Assembly (NCBI RefSeq): GCF_030652515.1
Contig: NZ_JAUSAR010000110.1
Span: forward strand, 1-49,438
Reading direction: 5' to 3'
DNA from: Aquabacterium sp.
GTDB taxonomy: Bacteria; Pseudomonadota; Gammaproteobacteria; Burkholderiales; Burkholderiaceae_C
DNA length: 49,438 bases
The position numbers were made by a program, and so were the translations under genes. The notes beneath the pieces were generated by a model. It worked only from the letters and a program-made list of their open reading frames with translations. It searched no databases and was not told where the DNA came from. Numbering within the stretch: the first letter of the stretch is position 1; the number at the start of each line of letters is the position of its first letter. This document shows positions 10,501 to 18,410 of the stretch, piece after piece.

Positions 10501-13097
10501 CCCTCCATGTCCTGGCCCGCCTGCACCTGAACGCCGATGGACGCCCGCTGGCCCACCACATCACCGAGTGGTGCGAGCGGCATGAGCAGGCCCTGGAAGA
10601 GCGCAGCCACTCACCCCAGGTGACCGTGCTGGCCAGCACCCCGTCTGGCGTGGCGCCCAGCCCGCCCAACGGCACTTTCGACGAGGCCAGTGGCGAGTTC
10701 CGCTTCGAAGTCACGCCACGGCAGCGGCCCACCCGGCCCTGGATCAATGTGTTGTCCAACCCCGCCTTTGGTGCTCAGATCTCTGAAGCGGGTGGCTGCT
10801 ACACCTGGGCCGTGAACAGTCGCTTGAACCAGGTCACCCCCTGGTCCAATGATCCGGTGGGTGACCCGTCCGGTGAGTGGCTGTTGCTGCAAGACGAGCG
10901 AACCCGCGAAGTCTGGAATGTGACGCCAGCAGGCTTGGGTGGCGCCCCGGCGAACTACCGCGTCAGGCATGAGCAAGGCATCACCACGATCAGCCACCGT
11001 CAGGGCGATCTGGATGTGCAGGTCAGCTGGTGTGTTGACCCGAAGCAATCCATCAAACAACTCAGGCTCAAGCTGCTCAACCAGGGCAGCAAGACCTTGA
11101 ATCTGCGCGCCATCAAGTTGGTGGAGTGGATCATGGGCGCCAACCGTACCGATCGCCACTCGGTGCGCACCAGCACGCTCACGCAAACCTTGCCCGATCC
11201 GCGCGGCATTGGTGGCGCGCGGCGCATCACCGCGCTCATGGCCACGCAGCGCGAGCATTCAGCAGGTTTTGGTGGCGGTACCGCCTTCCTGGCCATGGTC
11301 AGTGAGCTGGACGATGCGGGCTTGTCCGATGACTGGACCTGCGATCGCCGTGAATGCTTCGACGCGCGCGGCCGCCTGGTCGTGCCCGACTATTTTGGGC
11401 AGAAGCGCGGCGTGGGCCTCGACCCCTGCGCCGCCTTGTCCGTGCGGTTGTCGGTGGAACCCGGGACGGAGCTGGAACAGGTTTTCCTGCTCGGCCATGC
11501 CAACAGCCTGGACGAGGCCCGGCACTTGGCCGTCACCAGTGCGTTTGTGTCGCCCAGCTTGCGCCTGCAGCAGGTGCGCGAAGACTGGAACGAGCGCCTG
11601 GGCGCGACCACCGTCAAAACCCCGGACCCGCTGTTCGACGCCATGGTCAACCGCTGGCTGCTTTACCAGACGGTGACCTGTCGCCTGTGGTCCAAGGCTG
11701 GCTTCTACCAGGCCGGTGGCGCCTTTGGATTCAGAGACCAGTTGCAGGACTCGCTGGCCCTGGCGGGCTCGGCGCCCGACATGCTGCGCCAGCAGATTCT
11801 GTTGGGGGCCTCAAGGCAGTTCCCGGAAGGTGATGTGCAGCATTGGTGGCATGCGCCCACGGGTGCTGGCGTGCGCACGCATTTCTCGGACGACCTGCTG
11901 TGGCTGGCTTATGCCAGCGTGCATTACCTGAACACGACCGGCGATGCCAGCCTGCTCAGCGAAGAAGTCCCCTTCCTGGAAGGTGCCCCTATCCCCGAAG
12001 GGGCCGAGGACGCCTACTACACCCCCAGCACCAGCCCGCAGACCGCCAGCCTGTATGAGCACTGCGCCCGCGCCATTGACCGCAGCCTGAAGGTTGGTGT
12101 GCACGGCTTGCCACTGATGGGCGTGGGCGACTGGAACGATGGCATGAACCGGGTCGGATCCGAAGGCCGGGGTGAATCGGTGTGGCTGGCCTGGTTCTTG
12201 TGCCGCATCGTGGCCGACTTTGCGCCCATTGCCAAAGGGCAGGGCGAGACTGCCCGCGCCCGTCGCTGGGAAGAGGCCTTGTCTGGCTGGAAGAGCGCCT
12301 TGCAAGAGCATGGCTGGGACGGCCAGTGGTACCGCCGCGCTTTCTTCGACGATGGCCAGGCCCTGGGTGCCAGCGCCAACGCCGAGTGCCGCATCGACCT
12401 GATCGCCCAGGCCTGGGCGGTCTTGTCGCGGGCCTCGACGCCCGCCAATGAGCGCATGGCCATGTCGGCCGTGGAAACCCACCTGGTGGATGCGCAAGCG
12501 GGGCTGATCAAGCTGCTCGACCCGCCCTTGGCGAATGCCGAACCCAGCGCAGGTTACATCCAGGCCTACCCGCCCGGTGTGCGCGAGAACGGCGGCCAGT
12601 ACTCACACGCGGGTGTCTGGGCGCTCATGGCACAGGCCCAGCGTGGCGATGGCGATGCGGCCTACCGCTACTTCACCTACCTGAGCCCGGCCCACCGCAC
12701 CGCGCACCCCACGCGCGGCCCGGCCTATGGCATCGAACCCTATGTGATGGCCGGGGACGTCTACACGCAGCCGCCCTATGTGGGGCGCGGTGGGTGGAGC
12801 TGGTACACCGGTGCCGCCGCCTGGCTGCACCGCGCGGCCATCGAATCCATCTTCGGTTTGCAGCAACGCGATGGCAGCTTGACCTTCAAACCCTGCTTGC
12901 CATCACACTGGCAGCACGCCGACATGACGGTGCGCCGAGGCGGCCACACACTTCACTTCAAGCTGTGCCGGCCTGCCGCCACGGTGGAGATGGCCAAGGC
13001 GTCCGGCCAAGGCGCCAAGGTGCTGCAGCCGGGTGAAGCTGTGCGTTGGGATGGCCTGGGGCCGGAGACCTGGTTCCTGATCCCCTTGCCCGATTGA
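4512..13097 (+). CDS. ndvB: Cyclic beta-1,2-glucan synthase (GT84-GH94)
   Basis: A 2861-residue inner-membrane enzyme of the NdvB/ChvB/Cgs type, which builds cyclic beta-1,2-glucans from UDP-glucose for the periplasm. Order: N-terminal soluble part; membrane segments near residues 415-470; GT84 glycosyltransferase with DSD at 641-643, SFTGKGLLNVQ (~725) and HRWIRGDWQ (~787); more membrane segments (~825-870, ~950-990); glycoamylase-like domain (~1045-1500, with YAAGTHAGLRSWSGSMFEYL); two carbohydrate-binding beta-sandwiches (~1565 and ~2085); and a C-terminal GH94 phosphorylase domain with GVGDWNDGMNRVG (DWND 2540-2543) and QPPYVGRGGWSWYTG. In the known enzymes the GH94 part sets ring size. 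The length matches the family (~2800). The start is weakly supported; an ATG ~80 bases downstream is possible. Confidence 0.95.
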   Translation: MARSPLLLLLPEASAEVCNILSPSRGPMAPANRSEIFGVSRFADHGRSLAATHRARNAALRSTAFFPRLRDNIRVLREAHHYISAQAITGHDVSPAAEWLLDNFHLIEAQLKEIRDGLPRRYFRDLPVLIDEPLAGLPRVYGVAWAFVAHNDSAFDEDLLTHFLRAYQEVRDLTLGELWALPTTLRVVLIENLRRLAENVATSKAAREVANLCCDRIETYSPHQLDALLALMNARGAGRAFLTQMAQRLQDSQIAGVGHERYHEWLNKTLPDLAAVQMQQPVERTANNLSVSNAISALRAIGDADWTDIVGQTSSLMQLMMSAPTFEAERDDTRSQTLHDIEDLARRSGQSELSVAHALLALMNRAQASPMPPEIADDVTVASHWLQGPGRPQLMSALGLQEHAAMAWRFAWRAGAVPAYLAALALGTAALVTWVVNHPGPQALDWPGAGWLMGLAVLLMIFPASEAVVAMVNRLISESVRPVRFPRLALSDGIPPEHRVMVVIPAMLTDAASVKALTHQLCLHYMANPERHAQFALLTDWADAEVASLPTDQALVQAVAHRLGELNERFPVEGDEAPRFIVLHRERRFSETEQTWMGWERKRGKLEQLIEALATGQSGAFLNLDAASRIAPQTNYVVTLDSDTQLPPGRLRDLVGVAAHPHNRPRLDARGTRVISGHGILQPRIVTPLPAPRDMTRFHWLFAGQLGIDPYSAASSEVYQDVFDEGSFTGKGLLNVQAVHAVLSGRLPEGRVLSHDLLEGSLVRCAGVTDITLIEDAPFHADVAASRLHRWIRGDWQLLSFLVRGGWFDIGGINRWKMIDNLRRSLVAPMSFALLILALGSGVISPWAVIALVLVAFVGGPLLGAVAGLAPSRDDIAMAHFYRQALADVVRSVGAGLWHLAQLLNGALMAADAIVRTLYRMLVSHRHLLEWTTAAAAQASTSHALAAIIWRHRNVTAVALIMGTLLFFTSPYPWLALGLCLLWAASPLWTWWVSRVSVAPVQDAVASADRFYLSGLARDTWRLFERCVGPQDHHLPPDNLQTLPYDMVAHRTSPTNIGLYLLSTACARQFGWIGTQDLLDRLEATLASMLAMQRHRGHFLNWYDTETLRPLLPSYVSTVDSGNLSGHLLATAQACLELSAAPLDDRAARLALQASAQRLQPMLPLLAELPGHLALMQLVALVDPLGSARQMPQGGQRLLNGAALELEALQLFSEARPEIQSLLWCLADHLSTLRSAWRDQAAQAQAHEAVARLESLARQFKRIAWEPDYSFLYHRKRHLFHIGYRIAEQQLDASFYDLLASESRLTSLLAIAKGDVPVNHWAALGRPTYAAGTHAGLRSWSGSMFEYLMPSLVLDEPHGSLLHSAGHAAVLEQMSYAHKQRTPWGMSESAYAASDHTLAYQYSPQGVPRLALRRTPLDELVIAPYATVLAAELLPRQAVSNLRRIESLLGRGRYGLIEALDFSPSRQTGVDRVSRVSTFMAHHQGMSIVSLANVLLDGAPRRWGMANAHIEAVASLLHERVPREISTLHTPPASTVTDGQQRDALGMLRDVTPGVAALEPTHLLSNGRYSVALRPNGAGWSRWGNAGITRWRDDVLRDACGSFMYLRWDQALTPVSLTQHPAPDPNAHYHSTYHAERVSFDAIWPELETRVTVWVSPEDDIEFRQVEIRNVSDRGIDLEFMSAFDVTLADPRADEAHPAFSNLFVRAEWVAAQQALMFERRPRLVTEKGLSAAHFLADGDAGLITEVRIQTDRLRWLGRNHDVSSPQGLFDAPPELDPSRPPGEAAVLNTGLDPVACLSVRLHIPAQSKACLTMCTAASDNVATLRSVMDKYRQRAHIERASLMSATLAGIKLRDLRLNAETFAAIQTLTTALAMVVTRPINVSEEGPANACDRKLLWRFGISGDRPIVLVSAGVPQGLGLVRSLAQALRLWTWGAVVCDLVIVNAEPTSYLMALQRDIGTLRERYVSDIAGNPGPSAASGFYVLRSNELSVEDLRTLHVLARLHLNADGRPLAHHITEWCERHEQALEERSHSPQVTVLASTPSGVAPSPPNGTFDEASGEFRFEVTPRQRPTRPWINVLSNPAFGAQISEAGGCYTWAVNSRLNQVTPWSNDPVGDPSGEWLLLQDERTREVWNVTPAGLGGAPANYRVRHEQGITTISHRQGDLDVQVSWCVDPKQSIKQLRLKLLNQGSKTLNLRAIKLVEWIMGANRTDRHSVRTSTLTQTLPDPRGIGGARRITALMATQREHSAGFGGGTAFLAMVSELDDAGLSDDWTCDRRECFDARGRLVVPDYFGQKRGVGLDPCAALSVRLSVEPGTELEQVFLLGHANSLDEARHLAVTSAFVSPSLRLQQVREDWNERLGATTVKTPDPLFDAMVNRWLLYQTVTCRLWSKAGFYQAGGAFGFRDQLQDSLALAGSAPDMLRQQILLGASRQFPEGDVQHWWHAPTGAGVRTHFSDDLLWLAYASVHYLNTTGDASLLSEEVPFLEGAPIPEGAEDAYYTPSTSPQTASLYEHCARAIDRSLKVGVHGLPLMGVGDWNDGMNRVGSEGRGESVWLAWFLCRIVADFAPIAKGQGETARARRWEEALSGWKSALQEHGWDGQWYRRAFFDDGQALGASANAECRIDLIAQAWAVLSRASTPANERMAMSAVETHLVDAQAGLIKLLDPPLANAEPSAGYIQAYPPGVRENGGQYSHAGVWALMAQAQRGDGDAAYRYFTYLSPAHRTAHPTRGPAYGIEPYVMAGDVYTQPPYVGRGGWSWYTGAAAWLHRAAIESIFGLQQRDGSLTFKPCLPSHWQHADMTVRRGGHTLHFKLCRPAATVEMAKASGQGAKVLQPGEAVRWDGLGPETWFLIPLPD

Positions 13098-13204
13098 CAT
13101 GCGGTGATGTCCTACAAACGCACGCGCCAAACGCCGATGCAGGTGGATGGTGGCCGATCGTAAATTGAAGTCATGCCATCACCCCCGCAGACGAGGACAT
13201 CCCC

Positions 13205-13762
13205 ATGAGCACCGACGCCCCCACGACCTCCAAGGCCCCTGGCAACCGCCTGGTGCTCGATGAATCCGCGATCAACGCGGCCAAGTCCGGCCTGAACAAA
13301 GGGGCGGTCACACCGCATGACGACCCCTGGCGCGAGGACATCATCAAGCTGCTGAACGCTGCGCTGGCCACCGAGTTGGTTTGCGTGCTGCGCTACAAGC
13401 GCCATCACTTCACCGCCGAGGGCCGCTCTTCGCCCAAGATCGCTGAGGAGTTCATGGTGCACGCGAATGAGGAGGCAGGCCATGCCGACCGTTTGGCCAC
13501 CCGCATTTCGCAGCTGGGCGGCGAACCCGATTTCTCACCCGACAGCCTGACCAAGCGCAGCCACGCCGAGTACGACGAATCGCTGGACCTGACCGCCATG
13601 ATCCGCGCCAACCTGGTGGCAGAACGTGTGGCCATCGAGACGTACAGCCAGATGATCGACCTGATTGGCGACAAGGATTCCACTACCCGGCGCCTGCTGG
13701 AAGACATCCTCAGCGACGAGCAGGAGCATGCTGACGAATTGAAGGACTGGCTGGAAGAATGA
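13205..13762 (+). CDS. Ferritin-like (bacterioferritin-type) protein
   Basis: A 185-residue four-helix-bundle protein. The di-iron ligand pattern is complete: Glu57, Glu90-x-x-His93, Glu140 and Glu172-x-x-His175. That predicts ferroxidase-type iron oxidation and storage or detoxification in the cytoplasm. Residues 1-45 form a polar extension not needed for the fold, as in some Dps-like bacterioferritins. GAGGACATCCCC precedes the ATG. It stands alone between the glucan synthase and the kef pair. No heme-binding Met could be assigned, so true bacterioferritin is uncertain. Confidence 0.8.
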   Translation: MSTDAPTTSKAPGNRLVLDESAINAAKSGLNKGAVTPHDDPWREDIIKLLNAALATELVCVLRYKRHHFTAEGRSSPKIAEEFMVHANEEAGHADRLATRISQLGGEPDFSPDSLTKRSHAEYDESLDLTAMIRANLVAERVAIETYSQMIDLIGDKDSTTRRLLEDILSDEQEHADELKDWLEE

Positions 13763-13826
13763 GCCTGGCCAGCGGGCCACCCATTGCGATGCGGTACAAA
13801 GGCGCACCTGCGTTATTTTGTGCCCG

Positions 13827-14438
13827 ATGTCTGCTCCCTCCATCCTTGTCCTGGCCGCGCACCCGGATCTGCGTCATTCGCGGGTCAACCGCGCGTTGAT
13901 GCAATCAGTGGCGGCGCTCGCCAACGTCACCGTTCGCGACCTGTACGCCCTGTACCCTGACCACATGATCGATGTGCCTGCCGAGCAAGCCTTGGCCGCG
14001 CAGGCCGATCTGATCGTGTGGTTGCACCCCATCCATTGGTACAGCATGCCGCCGCTGATGAAGCTGTGGCTTGATGAGGTGCTGACCCTGGGCTGGGCCT
14101 ATGGCCAGGGCGGCAGCGCCTTGCGCGGCAAGGATCTGTGGCTGGTGGCCACCACCGGGGGCACGCAGGAAACCTACAGTCCCGAAGGCTACAACCGCTA
14201 CTTCTTTGACGCCTTCCTGCCGCCTTACGAGCAAACCGCCACGTTGTGCGGCCTGCGCTTTTTGCCACCACTGGTGTTGCACGGCGCCCATGCCGTGTCC
14301 CGGCAGGCGTTCGAAGCCCATGTCGAGGTTTACCGCGACCGCTTGAGCACCTACCCCGATTGGCCGGAGATGGCCGATCTGGAGGCCTGCCCCCTGTGCG
14401 AAGTGCCTGTCCGCGATCGCCCGACCGAGGACGCCTGA
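13827..14438 (+). CDS. KefF-like NAD(P)H:quinone oxidoreductase (antiporter ancillary subunit)
   Basis: A ~203-residue flavodoxin-fold oxidoreductase. ILVLAAHPDLRHSRVNRAL is the FMN-binding start, and LHPIHWYSMPPLMKLWLDEVL plus LVATTGGTQETYSPEGYNRY are conserved in the KefF/KefG/MdaB group. The family transfers electrons from NAD(P)H to quinones and, as KefF or KefG, activates Kef potassium efflux. The stop is 2 bases before the kef gene, which supports an ancillary role. The ATG at 13827 is preferred over an upstream TTG at 13818. Confidence 0.88.
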   Translation: MSAPSILVLAAHPDLRHSRVNRALMQSVAALANVTVRDLYALYPDHMIDVPAEQALAAQADLIVWLHPIHWYSMPPLMKLWLDEVLTLGWAYGQGGSALRGKDLWLVATTGGTQETYSPEGYNRYFFDAFLPPYEQTATLCGLRFLPPLVLHGAHAVSRQAFEAHVEVYRDRLSTYPDWPEMADLEACPLCEVPVRDRPTEDA

Positions 14439-14440
14439 GC

Positions 14441-16261
14441 ATGGAACACAGCAACTGGTTGCTCAGCACCCTGGTCTACCTGTCCGCCGCGATCATCGCG
14501 GTGCCCTTGGCCAAGAAGCTCGGCCTCGGCTCGATCATCGGCTACCTGGCCGCTGGCATCGCCATTGGCCCCTTCGGCCTGAAGTTGGTGTCCGACACCG
14601 AATCCATCCTGCACTTCGCCGAGTTTGGCGTGGTGCTGATGCTCTTCCTGATCGGCCTGGAGCTGGAGCCTCCCAAGCTGTGGGCGCTGCGTCGGCCCAT
14701 CTTCGGCTGGGGCAGCCAGCAGTTGCTGGGTTGCGCATTGGCCTTGGCCGCCGGGGCCATGGCGTTTGGGGTGTCCTGGCAAATCGCCGTGGTGGCGGGC
14801 CTGGGTTTGGCCTTGTCATCCACCGCCGTGGCCTTGCAGGTCATGAACGAGCGCAACATGCTGCCCACCTCGGCCGGGCAGGCGGGCTTTGCCATCTTGT
14901 TGTTTCAGGACGTGGCGGCCATCCCCATCCTCGCCTTGATCCCTTTGCTGGGGGCCCAGGCCGAGGCGGGGGGCAATCCGTGGCTGGAAGCCTTGCGCGC
15001 TTTGGCCGTCATCGTGGGCATCGTGGTGGTGGGGCGCTTGTTGTTGCGCCACGCCCTGCGCTGGATCGCGCGCAGCCAGTCGCAAGAGATATTCACCGCC
15101 GCGTCGCTGGCGCTGGTGGTGGGCATTGCCAGCTTGATGCAGGCCGTGGGCTTGTCAATGGCGCTGGGCGCCTTCCTGGGGGGCGTGCTGCTGGCTGAAA
15201 GTGAGTACAAGCGCGAGCTGGAAACCGACGTGGAACCCTTCAAGGGCCTGCTGCTGGGCTTGTTCTTCATGGCCGTGGGCATGACGATTGATTTCGGGGC
15301 CTTGGCGCAGCACGTGTGGCTGGTCTTGGGCATCCTGCTCGGTTTTCTGGCCGTCAAAGGCATGGTGCTGTGGGGGCTGGCCAAGGTGGTCGAGGTGCCC
15401 GTGGGCGAGCGGCCGGTGTTCACGCTGCTGCTGGCCCAAGGTGGCGAGTTTGCGTTTGTGGTGTTCCAGCAGGCCGCAGGGGCACGGGTGTTCTCCGCCG
15501 AAGTGTCCTCACTGTTGATCGGCACCGTGGCCTTGTCGATGCTGGTCACGCCCGTGCTGGTGGTGGCCATTGACCGATGGCTGTTGCCCCGTTTTGCCCG
15601 GCTTGCATCGCCCTCACCGGATGCCTCATTGGCGGAGCGCCAGGAAGCGCCCGTGATCATTGCCGGCTTTGGCCGCTACGGGCAGGTGGTGGGCCGCCTG
15701 ATGTACGCCAATGGCCTGAAAGCCACCGTGCTGGACCACGATGCTGAACAGGTTGAAGCGCTGCGCCGCTTCGGGTTTCGGGTGCATTACGGCGATGCCA
15801 CCCGCCTGGACTTGCTGCGCATGGCTGGCGCGGCTTCTGCCAAGGTCCTGGTGGTGGCGATTGACGATGTCGAGCAGAGCTTGAAGCTGGTGGATCTGGC
15901 CAATGAGCATTTCCCGCACCTGGCCATCGTGGCACGGGCGCGCAATGTGCAGCACTGGTATGCGCTGCGCGACCGTGGGGTCACCCTGATCGAGCGTGAG
16001 ACGCTGGATTCAGCCCTGATGAGCGGGCGCAGCGTGCTCGAGTTGATGGGCTGGCATCCCCACCATGCGCGGCAAATGGCCTTGCGTTTCAGGCGCCACT
16101 CCGTGCAGCAGCTGGACCAGTTCTGGCCGCACCACAAGGATCAGAAGGCCCTGGTGGCCATGGCCAAGCAGGGGCGCCAACAACTGGAAGAGCTGTTCGC
16201 GCAAGAGCGGGAAGCACCGCAAGGCAGGCGGCCCCAGGGTTGGGGCGATGAGCAGCCTTGA
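14441..16261 (+). CDS. kefC: KefB/KefC-type glutathione-regulated K+/H+ antiporter
   Basis: A 606-residue inner-membrane CPA2 antiporter. About 12 membrane segments fill residues 5-380, starting with WLLSTLVYLSAAIIAVPLAKKLGLGS, and QGGEFAFVVF (~340) is typical of Kef proteins. Residues ~405-520 form a KTN/RCK nucleotide-binding domain (IIAGFGRYGQVVGRLMY, then ATVLDHDAEQ). The family releases K+ to acidify the cytoplasm when electrophiles form glutathione adducts. Placement right after a KefF-like gene fits. KefB and KefC cannot be separated on this evidence. Confidence 0.9.
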   Translation: MEHSNWLLSTLVYLSAAIIAVPLAKKLGLGSIIGYLAAGIAIGPFGLKLVSDTESILHFAEFGVVLMLFLIGLELEPPKLWALRRPIFGWGSQQLLGCALALAAGAMAFGVSWQIAVVAGLGLALSSTAVALQVMNERNMLPTSAGQAGFAILLFQDVAAIPILALIPLLGAQAEAGGNPWLEALRALAVIVGIVVVGRLLLRHALRWIARSQSQEIFTAASLALVVGIASLMQAVGLSMALGAFLGGVLLAESEYKRELETDVEPFKGLLLGLFFMAVGMTIDFGALAQHVWLVLGILLGFLAVKGMVLWGLAKVVEVPVGERPVFTLLLAQGGEFAFVVFQQAAGARVFSAEVSSLLIGTVALSMLVTPVLVVAIDRWLLPRFARLASPSPDASLAERQEAPVIIAGFGRYGQVVGRLMYANGLKATVLDHDAEQVEALRRFGFRVHYGDATRLDLLRMAGAASAKVLVVAIDDVEQSLKLVDLANEHFPHLAIVARARNVQHWYALRDRGVTLIERETLDSALMSGRSVLELMGWHPHHARQMALRFRRHSVQQLDQFWPHHKDQKALVAMAKQGRQQLEELFAQEREAPQGRRPQGWGDEQP

Positions 16262-16291
16262 TGCAACCGGCTGCCCAGGCCCGTTTTCCCA

Positions 16292-17035
16292 TCAGGTGCC
16301 TGAAGCGCCCTTCACATGGGCTGGCAGGTTCTGCGCCGCAGTGAGGTGAGACCGCAAGGTCGGCAAGGTGGAGGCCGCGAAATCGCGAACCTCGCTGTCC
16401 TTGGCTTCCCTGCTGGCTTTTTCGAACAGGCTGATGTCCGTCTTGTGATCGTGCAAACCCACGATCTGGGTGAACTGCCGATCAAACTCCGGACCCACCA
16501 CCTTGGTCAAGCGGTCAATCACTTCTTGCTTGTCCTGTGGCAAGGTGGTGGGCAACACCACATTGCGCCGTTGGGCCAGCAACTGCAATTTCTGATTGGC
16601 CATGGTGTGGTCACTCACCAGCATCGCGGCATAGGATTTCACCGAAGAGTCCGACGCATTGGCCGTGGCCAACTGCGCCAAAGCCAACTCATACTGGCCC
16701 GCGCTGGCCGCGTCTGACAGGAACTTCTTTTCTGCTGCGTTCAACGCCGTGCTGGCGGCCGTGGGCGAGGGCATGTTGGACATGCCCGCCGCTGTCGGTT
16801 CGCGACTCAAGGTGTCGTTGGGGTCGCGCAGCAGGCTGCTGTCACCGGTCGGATTGGCATTGGTGGCAGACGCTGCTGAATCGTTGGCGGCCACCATCGC
16901 GCTGTCTTGCAACGGCGTGTCGGTGGCGTCGGCCGTTCGAGACGACACATCGTCCTGCCGATTGCACGCGCTCAAGGCCAGGGTGGCAGACACCGCGATG
17001 CCTGCCAGGCCCATGATCTGACTTTTGGTTTTCAT
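16292..17035 (-). CDS. DUF4142 lipoprotein
   Basis: A 247-residue predicted lipoprotein: a signal peptide with lipobox LALSAC (Cys24), a low-complexity Ser/Thr/Asn/Asp linker to ~85, and a DUF4142 helical domain (~95-240; AEKKFLSDAASAGQYELALA, SYAAMLVSDHTMANQKL). DUF4142 resembles ferritin-like helical bundles, but no metal site is obvious. GAGGAG lies before the ATG. It is 36 bases downstream of the DUF2383 gene, so the two probably form one operon read from the sigma-54-type site at 17628-17643. Confidence 0.85.
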   Translation of the reverse strand: MKTKSQIMGLAGIAVSATLALSACNRQDDVSSRTADATDTPLQDSAMVAANDSAASATNANPTGDSSLLRDPNDTLSREPTAAGMSNMPSPTAASTALNAAEKKFLSDAASAGQYELALAQLATANASDSSVKSYAAMLVSDHTMANQKLQLLAQRRNVVLPTTLPQDKQEVIDRLTKVVGPEFDRQFTQIVGLHDHKTDISLFEKASREAKDSEVRDFAASTLPTLRSHLTAAQNLPAHVKGASGT

Positions 17036-17071
17036 GGTTTCTCCTCAGTCGCGTAAAGCCTGCAGAAGCTT

Positions 17072-17527
17072 CTACAGGGTGGCCTTGTGCTGATCGCGCA
17101 GCAACTTCACTTGGTCATGATTGCGTTGGACACCGGTGAGCTGGCGCTCGATGACGGCGCGCAATGCAGGGGGAAGGGCATCTTCCTTCAGGGCTTTGCG
17201 GTAGCGAGCCAGGGCCGAGTCTTCGCCACGCTCGCACTCTTCCAGCACGGCGGCATCGCTGTAGCCGGTCAGGGAGTCGCGCACAGCCACCCAACCACGG
17301 TGAAGGGCGCCGGCCACGCTGCCACTTTGCTCGGGCTTGCCGCCGTACTGCAGCACAAAGGGTTGCAACTCTGCTGCGGCGCGCTGGCATTCAACGGCAC
17401 GCTGGATGAACAGGCTTTTCAGCTCGCTGCTGGTCACGTGCTTGGCGCAGGCGTTGAAGCCTTGCTCGCCGTCCTTGGAGGTTTCGATGAGGTCGTTGAG
17501 GGTGTCAACAATTTGGTCGTTCGTCAT
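17072..17527 (-). CDS. DUF2383 / PA2169-type four-helix-bundle protein
   Basis: A 151-residue soluble helical protein starting MTNDQIVDTLNDLIETSKDGEQGF. The pattern (FNACAKHV, ELKSLFIQRAVECQRAAAEL, ECERGEDSALARYRKAL) matches PA2169/DUF2383 proteins, whose function is unknown but which recur among stress-induced genes. The ATG at 17527 has AAAGGA upstream; the frame stays open further upstream without a better start. A GCGTTTTAACGC palindrome (17549-17560) lies in the leader. First gene of an operon with DUF4142. Confidence 0.85.
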   Translation of the reverse strand: MTNDQIVDTLNDLIETSKDGEQGFNACAKHVTSSELKSLFIQRAVECQRAAAELQPFVLQYGGKPEQSGSVAGALHRGWVAVRDSLTGYSDAAVLEECERGEDSALARYRKALKEDALPPALRAVIERQLTGVQRNHDQVKLLRDQHKATL

Positions 17528-17627
17528 GGTGTCATCCTTTGGTTGAAGGCGTTTTAACGCGGTTGTGAAGCAATGAATCAGCCGCATTTCCCGCGATTGC
17601 AGTGGTGCGCTGATGCCTACGATGGCA

Positions 17628-17643
17628 GGCAAGCAGCGTGCCG
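17628..17643 (-). promoter_or_regulatory. Sigma-54-type promoter for DUF2383-DUF4142
   Basis: Read on the minus strand: CGGCACG-CTGC-TTGCC. GG and GC are exactly 10 bases apart, and only the two outermost bases differ from consensus TGGCACG-N4-TTGCW. Transcription would begin near 17617, about 90 bases before the ATG. It is divergent from the site at 17675. Confidence 0.8.
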
Positions 17644-17674
17644 CATGCACATCGCACACAGGGCTCGCCAAGCA

Positions 17675-17690
17675 CGGCACGCTGGTTGCT
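17675..17690 (+). promoter_or_regulatory. Sigma-54-type promoter for the OmpA-like operon
   Basis: CGGCACG-CTGG-TTGCT, with GG at 17676-17677 and GC at 17688-17689; only the first base departs from consensus. The predicted start is near 17701, giving a leader of about 42 bases. The -24 elements of this site and its divergent partner are ~33 bases apart. GCATGCAC (17643-17650) lies between them. Confidence 0.85.
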
Positions 17691-17742
17691 GATCAGTGTT
17701 TGATCCATCAGCGCACCGCGCTTTTTTCTGCAAGGAGCCGCG

Positions 17743-18405
17743 ATGAACTTTTCACAACGACACCTCAGACCGCGAGCCTGGTGGCTGGTCATGTTGTGTC
17801 TTTGTTCACAGTTCAGTCGCGCTACCGAGGTACCTGGTGACTTGCCTCCCAGGGATGGGCCATTGGCCAGCAACCTGGAATACAGCACCGAGGCGCCTGG
17901 ATCAGACGACCAGGGTTGGAAGCCGCGCCAGAACAAACACCATGTGGGCTTGAGCATTGGCTCGGCCCGCCTGCCTTGCATTGAAGGCATGGTTTGCCGA
18001 CGCAGCGGCAAGGCCATCACCTTGTACGCGGGTGGGGAGTTCAGTCAGCGCTGGGGATTCGAGCTGGCCTACATGCGCATGAGCAATCTGGAGCATGTGG
18101 GCAATGCCGTTCGCGTCAGGGGTTTGAACGTGAACCTGCTGGGTGAGTTGCCTTTGGGCTCGCGCGTGAGCCTCACGGGGCGCTTGGGTGCCAACTATGC
18201 GCGCACGCGCATGGACTTGGCGACCAATCCGGCCGTTCCAACCGGTTCTGCCCATGGCTTCGGCCTCTCTTACGGTGTGGGCTTGAACTGGGATGTGTCG
18301 CAGAACTGGTCAGCATCGACCGACTTGAATCGCCATGACTTCAAATTCGTGACCGGCCGCGACAACGTGGACACCGCCACGGTGAGCTTGCGTTACCGCT
18401 ATTGA
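17743..18405 (+). CDS. OmpA-like outer-membrane beta-barrel protein
   Basis: A 220-residue exported protein. The signal peptide ends near CSQFSRA-TEV (~28). Residues ~65-220 show alternating beta strands (HHVGLSIGSARL, GFELAYMRMSNL, RVSLTGRLGANYA, YGVGLNWDVSQNWS), closing with SLRYRY, the terminal aromatic typical of barrel assembly. This is an OmpA transmembrane-type eight-strand barrel with no peptidoglycan-binding domain. AAGGAG precedes the ATG. The YihY gene begins 5 bases after its stop. Expression is probably sigma-54 dependent, given the near-consensus site upstream. Confidence 0.85.
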   Translation: MNFSQRHLRPRAWWLVMLCLCSQFSRATEVPGDLPPRDGPLASNLEYSTEAPGSDDQGWKPRQNKHHVGLSIGSARLPCIEGMVCRRSGKAITLYAGGEFSQRWGFELAYMRMSNLEHVGNAVRVRGLNVNLLGELPLGSRVSLTGRLGANYARTRMDLATNPAVPTGSAHGFGLSYGVGLNWDVSQNWSASTDLNRHDFKFVTGRDNVDTATVSLRYRY

Positions 18406-18410
18406 CTGGC

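Noticed and set aside
9087..10610. Long minus-strand open frame (507 codons) inside the glucan synthase gene
   Set aside because: Antisense shadow of a strongly supported gene in high-GC DNA; His/Gln/Gly-rich composition without any domain.
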